Source: Cardiocondyla obscurior
Lineage: Eukaryota; Arthropoda; Insecta; Hymenoptera; Formicidae
Direction of reading: 5' to 3'
NCBI RefSeq assembly: GCF_019399895.1
Contig: NC_091868.1
Span: forward strand, 544,499-608,498
DNA length: 64,000 nt
Below the pieces are notes generated by a model. That model had not been told where the DNA came from. It made no database searches and saw nothing but the letters and a program-made list of their open reading frames with translations. This document shows, in pieces, positions 1 through 9,092 of this stretch (within the stretch, counting starts at the first letter, position 1; every line of letters begins with the position of its first letter). A program made the translations under genes and the position numbers.

Positions 1-394
1 ACGACTGGCAGTTGTTGGAATTTGACTAGCAGTACCAACTACAAGAGAGGGAGAGAGAACAAAGATTTATCAATGACTCATAAACATATTACTAGTACAA
101 AAACATATTAATTACCTTGTGTATAGATCTGTTGACTCACTCTATCAACCACTAATAAAATTTTGGTTCCAACTGGTTCTACAAAAAATTTTTCTGGAGT
201 AGCATACCTTGACAGAATAAGAAAAAGGACATAATTAATAATTAAACACAATGACATTAATAACATAGGTAAATTCTTGTAAAAAAAAAATATCTTGTAA
301 AAAAAAATATCTTGTAAAAAAATCTAAATTGTACTTTATGGCTGCAATCTACTCACAAGTATAGGCTGTCATAGACATCTGTATTTGGCATCAT
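1..394 (-). CDS. Sac1: Sac1-type phosphoinositide phosphatase, N-terminal part (runs off the window)
   Basis: Three exons on the minus strand, 394-357, 207-116 and 38-1, join in phase through canonical GT/AG sites and give the first 56 residues. The motif TPEKFFVEP followed by VVDRVS matches the start of the SAC1 phosphatidylinositol-4-phosphatase family (TPEKFYVE...DRVS in vertebrates). Two adjacent ATGs (394 and 391) are possible starts. SAC1 enzymes are ER/Golgi membrane proteins that dephosphorylate PI4P. The catalytic CX5R(T/S) motif and the C-terminal membrane segments lie outside the window, so activity cannot be judged here. The gene is divergent from Rheb, with about 2.1 kb between the starts. 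The identification rests on a short stretch and is likely but not certain. Confidence 0.72.
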
Positions 395-1613
395 ATTGTC
401 AAGTGACAAGTAGATCAGGGTTTTCTGGACAGACGCACGGATAAACGAAGAAGTAATTACAAAATAACAAGCGGAAAAATAAATTACGATCTTCGAGTAA
501 AACTTGGCCCATATATATACATATATAGATTATACATATAAGAATATATGTGCAGATATGTAGATATGTGGATATATTAGAAACGCGAGAGTTAACAGGG
601 GATAAAAACTATGACGTAATGTTCTTATCAACTCTGAGCTGGCATGATCAAAGCCTGTCAGAATCAATCGGCACCAAAAATAACCTTATCAATCAGCTGC
701 CGCACCGTCGACTGACTTTTTTGTACTTTAGCCTCGTCTTTAGATATTCCATACTTCAAACCTGGTCCGCAAATCACGAATCGGAGAAAATGTTCCAACG
801 CGCTAGTGTAATTGGATAATATGTTGGAACGCATCCGTTGTCAGTGTGCCGGAAAGAATCTCTAGAAATTTCCTAGAATCGCTTATAAGCCAATCGACAT
901 GCGCGCAGCGCGTATGCAAAAAGAAATATTACGATAGGAAATCCAAGGCTTCAGGTGCGTTCTTTTTATTACTCCCGATCTTTCTATCGATTTATCAAAT
1001 TTATTTTTATTTCCCTTCCATCAATTCGATCGCTAGAGATACGATTATCGTGTATCACGAAAGTCACGTCCACGAAATAATCTGCAGGACATATTTTTCC
1101 GGCTGCGCCCTCGCGAACTAAGGTTATGCCGCGCGGAGGCACTCCCCAACAACCTCGACTCGGGCTCGAGCTTGAATCGTCGTCGAAAGTGATTTCGTAG
1201 TGGCTTAGCCGTTTTTCTTAATATACCGCCCCGGACGAAAATGTAAAACTCTCTCCCTATCTCTGTCGCGCTTCAAAAATTAGTGAAAAAGTAAACGGAA
1301 CGCGGAGGAGCGAGTTTGAAAGTCGATTCTTGACAGCTGTCAAATTTACCTTGCGCGTGCATTTTTACGTACGAGTTTACATGCTTACGGCAAAAATCGC
1401 GTCGGAAATTTTGCAATCCGGTCAATCGGATTATATAAGTCCCCGGGGCATTCGTCGTTATACTCGATCAACTTCCGGCTCGATCAATCGAGGCTCAGTC
1501 CAAGTTGCGTCGTCGAACTGTCAAGCGCGTCTCGCTCGCAAACGCCCCGAGCGAGTGCCGGCTGTGCGTCGCACGCTGAAAGCATACGTGACGCCGAATT
1601 GCATGCACGTCAT

Positions 1614-1621
1614 TGACGTCA
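1614..1621. promoter_or_regulatory. Palindromic CRE/ATF-type site (TGACGTCA)
   Basis: A perfect eight-base TGACGTCA palindrome lies in the CpG-rich middle of the Sac1/Rheb divergent region. This is the consensus full CRE bound by CREB/ATF bZIP factors. Whether it is used is inference. An ETS-like CTTCCGG lies about 140 bases upstream. Confidence 0.35.
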
Positions 1622-2258
1622 TCTAGCAAACTCTTTCCCTCCTCCCTTTTCTCTTCGCCCCCTCTCGTTTGCTCTCTCTCGCCCCCTTACCCCCTCGCGC
1701 ATCCGCACGTACGCCGTACGCGTGCGTCCGTAGTACGTGCACATCAAACGGTGCGTAGTTTGGAACGTTTTTTTTTTCCGGCACTAAGTACAAGCGAAGG
1801 CACCGTCGAGTCCTTCGAGAAGGAACGCTCGCCACTTCGTGATCCAAGAAACATTACCGATGTAAGACGCACTTCCAGCGTGCATGCGTATATCCTTTCT
1901 CTCTGTCTCTCTCTCTCTCCCCTCCTTTATCTTTCTTTCATTCTTTTTCATTTCGTTGTGCTGCAGCGTTTTCTCACGAGATCGCCAATCCATCATCGAT
2001 CAGGCTCGTGGAAAACATGTACGTATCAATTTGCTGCAGATAACAATGTCTCATTAAGTTATTTATTTTCCCCGTCGCAGTAAAGGTAATCCGTACGTCG
2101 ATCAGGTTGAAAGACTTGCACTCGAACGCGGACTCGCAATAAGAAACAATGATTTGTAACGGGACCGTCGTTACGTAAATATATGTAAAATGTGACGTAA
2201 ACGACGCGCGGTCCGAGCGAATTTACGCAGTGTTTCTTTTGCCGTTTGTTCTTTTTTT

Positions 2259-2262
<4 letters not shown>

Positions 2263-2310
<48 letters not shown>
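2263..2310 (+). repeat. (TC)n microsatellite, about 24 units
   Basis: An uninterrupted TC dinucleotide run follows a T tract and is directly followed by CTTCAG. Its position makes it a likely polypyrimidine tract for a Rheb 5' UTR intron as well as a microsatellite. Confidence 0.9.
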
Positions 2311-2312
<2 letters not shown>

Positions 2313-2541
2313 TCAGTTCGCGATTTCACCTCGAAAGAGAAACACTATATCTTTTGTAGCCTCTCTGAAGATAGCAGATTCATTATCGTCGTACAATTCT
2401 GAGATGCTAATGAATGTGAGGAAGATACTCAGAGTGGTACACAGTGGTACAAAGTCTTCACTTGTTCACAGGTTTTAGGTGGATTATGCATCAACTTCCT
2501 CTGCACATTCTTGCTGCTTTTCAGTTTGTTATTGCCACAAC

Positions 2542-3527
2542 ATGCCACCTAAACAAAGGAAAATAGCTATTATGGGCTATAGATCAGTAGGTAAGACACA
2601 TATATGTGTTTCCTTTTTTTTTTTTTATAGATGTGTAACGTGAAACTTTGACAAGACTATGGCGATTTTATATTTATTAAAGAAACATTTTTACATTTAT
2701 CAGTGTTTATATGTCACATTTTCACACTTTAAATGTATAAATGCTCTAATGCCATACTTGTTTAACAGGTAAATCATCTCTTAGCATACAGTTCGTTGAG
2801 GGACAGTTTGTAGACTCATACGATCCTACAATAGAAAATAGTAAGATATAATTTTGGTTTCTTCACTGATCCTTATTTTGAGATTCTAATATTTATGAAA
2901 ATACGCACCCAGCAATATTACAACAGCACTGTTTTGTATATTACAGCGTTCACAAAAAGTACACGAGTAAATAGTCAAGATTATGAACTCAAATTAGTAG
3001 ATACGGCCGGTCAGGATGAGTATAGTATATTTCCTACTCAGTATTCAATGGACATCCACGGCTACGTTTTGGTGTATAGCATAACCAGTGCAAAAAGTTT
3101 TGAGATTGTACAAATTATTTATGACAAATTACTCGACATTACTGGGAAGCTCCAGTAAGTATTAGCATCTTCTCGTTTACGCTTTGGTCACTTTACGCTG
3201 AATTTTAAATGTGAAATATTACATTTTTTCTCGACAGCGTTCCAATTGTATTAGTGGGGAACAAAACAGATCTGTACGTCGATCGTATGATCACGACAGA
3301 TCAAGGAAAGCGTTTAGCAAACTCCTGGAATGCAGCATTTTTAGAAACTAGCGCAAAACAAAATGAGGTATATTCGCTACGACTTTTTCATTTTAGAGAC
3401 GTACGGCGGAACTCAGATTAAACGTGGTTTCAAATAGTCTGTTGCAGATATTTTTCACACATTACTAAAGGAGATCGAGAAGGCCAATGGGAATGTACAA
3501 GAAAAGCCGAATTGCATTGTTTCTTGA
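2542..3527 (+). CDS. Rheb: Rheb small GTPase (activator of TORC1)
   Basis: Five exons (2542-2590, 2769-2840, 2947-3154, 3238-3367, 3438-3527) splice in frame to a 182-aa protein, the family's normal length. The P-loop GYRSVGKSS is at residues 12-20 and carries the Arg-Ser-Val typical of Rheb in place of the Ras Gly-Gly. The switch I effector region is DSYDPTIENT, the G3 motif DTAGQ is at 59-63 and NKTD (G4) is at 118-121. The C-terminus is a CaaX box, CIVS, with a terminal Ser suited to farnesylation. Rheb-GTP on lysosomes and endomembranes activates TORC1 kinase and is switched off by TSC2. The start is the first ATG after a likely 5' UTR intron. A poly(A) signal lies at 3765-3770. All key residues are intact. 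Confidence 0.96.
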
Positions 3528-5141
3528 ATTGCCTGACTTACGGGCGTTAACAAAAATGTAAATGTGTAAAATTGGGTGGTAAAAAAAAACAACCATTGGC
3601 ATTATACTGTGGTACCTTTAAAATCCCACGAAGACTGCTTTCCTTCTAGATCACCCCAATCAACACAGGTTAACTCTCTTGAATATAGTTAGCCGCGATT
3701 AAATAGAATGTAATATACGTATAAATATATTTATCAATTAAAATACATTAAAGTTGCTATTCCAAATAAAAAAAAAAGAATTCTTATGTTCAAGGAAAGA
3801 TTACAGTAATGGAACGTTACTTACTTTAAATTTAATGTAAATTAGAAAACGAATAAACAAAGTTATAATTATAGTTCTAACGAAATACCGAGAGCACATG
3901 TATTCTTTTATCAAAAATACTCTAACTCTCCTTTCAAGCTCAGCCGAAGTATGTGTCGATTATGTTTCCCTAAAAGGAAAGCAGCCTGAAATAAATAAAA
4001 GTGTCAAAAAGCGTAAAACAAAAGTGCATGTAAAACAATTAATTTTCTATTTTTTTTCGCCATACAATATGTTGTAGATAACTTAGTTACAGATATACAC
4101 ATGACACAACTATGGCTTATGTTATTTATATATCGATGGTTATTATTTTATGAAATAATCACTTATTTACGTTCCGAATCGGATTATATAATTAAGATGA
4201 TAATTTGACATATCATTATTTTACATTCTGATTATGTTCAGACTCCCTAATTAGATATAAAATTAGCATTAAGGTGAAACGCTCATAAGTTAACTTGTAA
4301 TTTTAGTTAAGTTTATGATTTCTTTCCTTTTAATACATTTAAGTATACTTCTGATTTATAAAACAATTTATATGTCGAGGAATAATTAAAAGGAAATTCA
4401 CACAATATTTACACGTGAATGACAAAAAATGTTCTCTTTATTTATTATATTATAATTATTACGATTTGTTGATAATAATGCATAAGAGGATAAAACTGCA
4501 CGTGTAATGATATTGTAGCGAATATTTTACGTAAAAAATATTAACTATTTCCTATCCAAAATTAATATTTCGAATCTCCTTGCAACAGTATTAAAAAAAA
4601 AAAATTACGTCCAACGTTAGGCTTTTTTTATATACGAGGTTTCACGTTTTGCTGTTTTTTAATTTTTTAATTAATATCTTGACAATCAAATAAATAATAT
4701 TTAATCCCCAATTATAATTTAAAATCAAGATTATTTAATCTATATAAGTGATCGACAAAATTCAAAGTAAACAAAATAATAAATTCGTCAATACCGTGGT
4801 TTTGTAGCACCGAGTCTTCGAAAACGCTCTGCTTCTGCTTTATTTTTTTTTTTTTTTGTCAAATCTTCCTTTATTTGTCTTTTATTTTATTTTAAAATAT
4901 ATATCTGATTTATTAATTTTAGTGACATGTGCTCGGAACTAACAAAAAATTTTGTTATCTGATTGATCCGTCATGGGCATTCAGATAACAGAAAATTTTA
5001 TTAAGTAGTTCCAAGAAAGTTTACTACGGACCGCCACCAAGCAAATCAAGATTGGGTGCGATTAACCAACAATTCGATTTCATTGACTTGCGAATATTTC
5101 TCGAATTTCTTGTATTTATTGTGTCAGTTTAATCTGCCAGA
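3528..5141. other. Rheb 3' UTR and AT-rich spacer
   Basis: This is strongly AT-rich DNA with several A or T runs and no coding potential that I can support. The Rheb poly(A) signal AATAAA is at 3765-3770. A small inverted repeat at 4935-5012 is listed separately. The last 100 bases are probably the promoter and 5' UTR of the following small gene. Confidence 0.6.
4935..5012. repeat. Imperfect inverted repeat, about 28-32-bp arms
   Basis: The left arm (4935-4962) begins GGAACT and ends GTTATCTGA. The right arm (4981-5012) begins TCAGATAAC and ends AGTTCC. They pair over most of their length, with a few extra bases in the right arm and an 18-base loop. It lies about 130 bases upstream of the 5142 start codon. 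It could be a decayed MITE or a chance hairpin in AT-rich DNA. Confidence 0.6.
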
Positions 5142-5860
5142 ATGCTTAATCACGTATTACGACCAATTACACGCAACTTGATCAGAAGCGGTAAGATGTT
5201 TCTCCCTTTAGAACCATTCTTCACGCGATTTACCTAACCGTTACATAATATTCGGTATGCTACGCAAATACCATTAAATATTACCCATTCTCGTAGCAAC
5301 GTTTTAATAACAGTTTTTTATTTGCTTTTAATTAACATTTTTAGTTAGTTTTTTTTAACTCTGGATTTTAACAAAAAGAAATCTTTAACTTTCAAGAGTT
5401 GACGTGTGTATAAGGTTATAAAATAAATCAATCTTTCGCTTTAAATCGTCAAATATATTTAAGGATATATATTTTTTAATATAAAGGGACTCGATCGGGC
5501 AGTTCAGCAACACCTGCAGATATTAAACTGGCTACAATAAATGACATACCTGGATCATGTGGACCATGGCAAGAGCATTACGACTCGAGACAAAAGGTTT
5601 ACAATACTCAATTAATTGCAGGTCTTGCAGTCTTGGTTGGGACTATAACTTATGTATGTATCCAATTTGTAATAACTCTGATAATATTTAATATACTAAA
5701 TTATAAAATATTGTATTAATTTATCAATAGTCTTACATATTTAATTTTTTATACATATACTTAACATTATATAACTTTTATATTTTATTTTTAGATTAAA
5801 GTATCAGGTGTTATTTTCTTCAACTTTAATCCACCTGAACAGCCTGCTGAAGACAAGTAA
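5142..5860 (+). CDS. Small single-pass mitochondrial-type protein (deltamethrin-resistance/prag01-like, COX7-like)
   Basis: Three exons (5142-5190, 5487-5653, 5795-5860) join in phase to 93 residues. Residues 1-30 are basic and Ser/Arg-rich without acidic residues, like a mitochondrial presequence. The core reads GPWQEHYD, then a single hydrophobic segment (LIAGLAVLVGTITY), then FFNFNPPEQPAED at the C-terminus. This matches what I recall of the insect 'deltamethrin resistance protein prag01' domain, a short family that resembles cytochrome c oxidase subunit 7-type proteins: a matrix tail, one inner-membrane helix and a short tail. The role in oxidase assembly is inference, and the name does not imply that this gene confers resistance. 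A poly(A) signal lies at 5979-5984. The exon structure is firm and the family name moderately so. Confidence 0.68.
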
Positions 5861-6383
5861 ACGATTGTAGAAAATTTAAAAAAAAATACAAAGATGTAAA
5901 AGCAATCTTGCTACATAGTTATTGAGAATATTATGTATTTCACTTGTGTATAATATGCAATAACTTGTAGTGTTCCTGAATAAATAGTTCATATTTATAA
6001 ACGTTTTTATTTTTAACGAAATCTATAAAGACTTGTTAAAAAATATATATATATAATTGTACAATCTCATATAACAATTAAAATGTTTTTTATTTTAAAT
6101 CAGAATTAAATTTTAAATTGATATAAAAATTAATAGATGTTTTAATTATTTGAACATGATACTTTGGGTTCAATTTAAACTTTTATTTTATATTTCCTTA
6201 ATTTTGTAAGTTTTATTTAAAAAATATAAATAAAAATGTTTATAATGAAGTTTATCAAGTAAATAAAATTCAGAGAAGTTTTTTTTCTTTTTTTATTATT
6301 TACAATGCCATTTTAATGCTTTTTTTTATGTTGTGCAAAACATGTGTATATAAATAAGATTAATTTATAACTTTTTATACACT
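5861..6383. other. Convergent 3' ends of the small gene and SRP19
   Basis: The two genes converge here. AATAAA at 5979-5984 (+) serves the small mitochondrial-type gene. TTTATT at 6292-6297 reads as AATAAA on the minus strand, 87 bases past the SRP19 stop. The rest is AT-rich and apparently empty. Confidence 0.6.
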
Positions 6384-7062
6384 TTATCTCCTGCCTTTGC
6401 CTTTTCCCTTTTTCGATGTCGACGTAGATGGTTGAGATGTCTGTTCACTAGAACTTTGTTTTCCCTGGCGTGTTTTTAGCTTACAAATCGATGTGCCAAC
6501 ATATTCTAACAAGGAATCTCTAGTAGGATACTCAGATCGCACCGGAGTGCCGTCGTCGTTCTTCAATTGCACGCGAATACGACCGCGAAATAGAGGCTCC
6601 TTGCTGCGCTCTTTCGGATGCAGTTTGTTTTCCACGCCTACGTTAAAGCCAGCCGCTAGTAAAACATCTCGTATCTCCTGATGAGTTGGATTCTCCACGC
6701 ATTTATTCTTGGCCAATTTTCGCCCTCCGGCTAAGCTCCTCTTGCTGTTCAAATATATTGGATAAATGCACACCCATCTGCAAAAACACAGTATGATAAA
6801 GAAATGTTACATTTACAGCTATCGTAAGACTTGTGATTCCGATTGATGTATGCTTTTAGTTTCAGCCAAAACCACACATTAATCAAATTGAGAATTTTGA
6901 TATTAAATATAAACTTATTCAGCTTTATAAGTTAGGTAACCCAAAGTTTTAGAACACAACTGCACGTTTATAAAATAACACTATGTTTTTCTGAATCATT
7001 ATCTCGTCGCTTTACCTCTCACGCTCGCTGTGCTTTTTCGACGGATTCCACGGAAGCGACAT
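6384..7062 (-). CDS. SRP19: Signal recognition particle 19 kDa protein
   Basis: Two exons (7062-7016 and 6777-6384) splice in phase to 146 aa, the usual length of animal SRP19. The exon junction lies inside the conserved RWVCIYPIYLNSKRS segment, where the mature protein meets SRP RNA. The GRxLxxxKCVENPT block, GRIRVQLK and a Lys/Gly/Arg-rich C-terminal tail (KKGKGKGRR) are all present. SRP19 binds helices 6 and 8 of 7SL RNA and orders the RNA so that SRP54 can join the particle that targets secretory proteins to the ER. The start ATG at 7062 gives MSLPWNPSKKHSER, then the core. The gene is divergent from the gene at 7536, with about 470 bases between the two starts and a foldback between them. 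Confidence 0.95.
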
Positions 7063-7535
7063 GTTGCTGCCAGCTGTAACATTTGTATCGCCAGAGAGCA
7101 GTGGTCGCAGATTTTAGACGGGCAACATATGCACACTAGGCACAATGCCGTGTCCGTGTGTGCCCGTAGCGCCTGCTCATGTCTCGGACGCAGAGAGCCC
7201 AACTCGGAATCGCGGCTTCTACGTGACAGATACAGAGGCCTTTTCTTCTATCCGACGGCAGCCGAAACGCTGACTTCACACGGACGAGCCTCTATATCTG
7301 AACGCGTGGAAGCCGCGATTCTGAGTCGAGCTCTCTGTTTGGGCGTAAGCGATAGCCAGCGGTAGCACTTGTCACTTTCGTGGTTAATTTTACGCAATTT
7401 TACGATGTAAGTAAAGGTTAGTAACAAAAACATTGCTATATCTTGTTTGGTATAGACTGATATGGAACGCCTGTTATATTTCCTATTCTTTGTAGATATG
7501 TCGACGTGAGAGAGAGAAAGAGAGTACTTAAAAGC
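7063..7535. promoter_or_regulatory. Bidirectional promoter region, SRP19 / 518-aa protein
   Basis: The two genes start 473 bases apart on opposite strands, so they probably share a promoter. The stretch is GC-richer than its surroundings and contains a 147-base foldback (7191-7337). Open frames inside it are not family-like. Confidence 0.5.
7191..7337. repeat. Foldback: two ~50-bp inverted arms, 47-base loop
   Basis: The arm at 7191-7240 starts CAGAGAGC and includes GAATCGCGGCTTCTACG. The reverse complement of the arm at 7288-7337 gives CAGAGAGC and GAATCGCGGCTTCCACG at the same spacing, then AGATA(C/T)AGAGGC. By eye about 80% of positions pair. It sits in the short SRP19 divergent promoter. 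Confidence 0.75.
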
Positions 7536-9092
7536 ATGCATATCGATATTGGTGACGACAAATTCACGCCAAGGCACTTCATAGTGTGCAGCTTTTACGA
7601 TGTAGAAACGTGTTTCTGCTGGGACGGTAACAAACTCGTTACCTTTCCATATACAAAAGATAGTTTAATCCGTAATCACCGTGTCATAATTACGCCCGCC
7701 CCTATCAAAAAGATTCAGTTTTTTAACAACAGAGCTTTCTTAATATGCACGCCGCAGGGTGCCTACAAAGTATCGCGAAATGGTGAACTTGCCATTTTAA
7801 GCAAAAATGCGCTTGGCATGGGTGGTGAGTTTTTCCAAGTACTTGTAACTTGGAACAACTGTGTCTATCTTGACGATAAACAAGTCAAATCATCCTTGTT
7901 ATTGTTCTCGCTTGTGCCATACTTAAACGAGACGGTATGTACATTTTCTCTAAACCCAGAGAACATTGAACTGAATTTTATGAGATGTTTTACTGCTGGT
8001 TGGGAGGTCAATGGTAATCTGTGCATCATCGCGCATCATAAGAAGTTGTACATATTGCGAGACAGTACCACACAACTGGTTTATACTAGTGAGAATCCTA
8101 TTCTGAATATTCTGAGTGTAAAAAAGGTAGATAAGGTGACAGGTTTCTTACTTTTGGTAGAAGATATAAACATTGTTATTTTGGTGCATAATAGAAATAA
8201 TAAATTAATATTCGAAAAAATATATCTTGGAGAAAATGTGAAAGACAGAATTGTACTTTGTGCTGGTTTTAGTTTGCATACAGAGAATACTCTATGGATA
8301 GTATGCTGTGATAAATTTAAAACTTACTTTATAAAAAAGGGGCTCTTTGACAGTGCAGTTCAACAGATGAGAGTATTGGAGAAGACATTTATATGTATGC
8401 AGCATTATAATTCAAATATAATTTTAGGTTTATCACAAAAAAAGGAGTTAATAGAATTGTCTGTGAAAGAAGAGGAGGAATTTTTATCTGCTGATAATAA
8501 TATTGTCCTATGTACTGAAATGTTTGAAAATACAGATATTATCATGCAGAAAATTTGTGCTAAAGTAAAAGAATTGAAAGTTCTCTATGATGACTTAACA
8601 GATAAGCAAAATCAATTAAAAAAAATTAACCTGTATGCTGCAAAACAAAAACTGCAAATAAATACTTCCATTGAAGTGTCTAGGCTATACAAACATCGTT
8701 ATATTGGATTAAGTATATCAGATCAACTACCTAAAGATAGTTATGTAGTATTTACTTTTACTTCTAAAAATCAAAATACATTTTGCTTGAAAAAAATCAC
8801 GGAAACACCATTTACAATAAAAATGCCTGTTAATGAAAATCAGGTAGTGTATTCTTCATTTATCAATATGGATTTGATCACATTGATAAACGAACAACGT
8901 CCGTGGTGTCTTATACAAAATTTCGTAGACTCTCCACCACAAGATTTAAAAAAGAAAAGATATTCTAAGAAGGACAAAACTGCCTACATAAATACTAAAA
9001 TAGCATCACTGCAACACTTAATAACAGAAAAAAAAGATTTAAATATAACCAAATTAAGCGAAATAAAAAAAAAAATACGTGCTGAGTTATAA
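7536..9092 (+). CDS. Uncharacterised 518-aa protein, beta-rich N-terminus and coiled coil
   Basis: A long single-exon frame is open from 7506. I take the ATG at 7536 (MHIDIGDDKF) because the first codon of the longer frame is GTG. The first 330 residues alternate short hydrophobic strands with polar turns, including repeated aromatic blades such as CFCWDG, VYLDD and LWIVCC, and look like a beta-propeller. A Lys/Leu/Gln-rich coiled coil follows at about 350-390 (KVKELKVLYDDL...KQNQLKK), then a second beta-rich segment and a Lys-rich tail ending KKKIRAEL. This propeller-helix-beta order recalls the Fanconi core subunits FANCB and FAAP100, but I see no diagnostic motif and cannot claim homology. 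No signal peptide or membrane span is visible. It is divergent from SRP19. Confidence 0.8.
   Translation: MHIDIGDDKFTPRHFIVCSFYDVETCFCWDGNKLVTFPYTKDSLIRNHRVIITPAPIKKIQFFNNRAFLICTPQGAYKVSRNGELAILSKNALGMGGEFFQVLVTWNNCVYLDDKQVKSSLLLFSLVPYLNETVCTFSLNPENIELNFMRCFTAGWEVNGNLCIIAHHKKLYILRDSTTQLVYTSENPILNILSVKKVDKVTGFLLLVEDINIVILVHNRNNKLIFEKIYLGENVKDRIVLCAGFSLHTENTLWIVCCDKFKTYFIKKGLFDSAVQQMRVLEKTFICMQHYNSNIILGLSQKKELIELSVKEEEEFLSADNNIVLCTEMFENTDIIMQKICAKVKELKVLYDDLTDKQNQLKKINLYAAKQKLQINTSIEVSRLYKHRYIGLSISDQLPKDSYVVFTFTSKNQNTFCLKKITETPFTIKMPVNENQVVYSSFINMDLITLINEQRPWCLIQNFVDSPPQDLKKKRYSKKDKTAYINTKIASLQHLITEKKDLNITKLSEIKKKIRAEL

Larger units (their letters stand above)
395..2541. promoter_or_regulatory. 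Divergent Sac1/Rheb 5' region
   Basis: About 2.1 kb separates the Sac1 and Rheb start codons. Short open frames here look accidental, since they show no family resemblance. The 1130-1900 part is richer in CpG than its flanks and probably holds the promoter(s). Around 2262-2316 a long CT repeat ends in CTTCAG, which looks like the 3' end of an intron in the Rheb 5' UTR. Transcription start sites cannot be placed from sequence alone. Confidence 0.45.
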
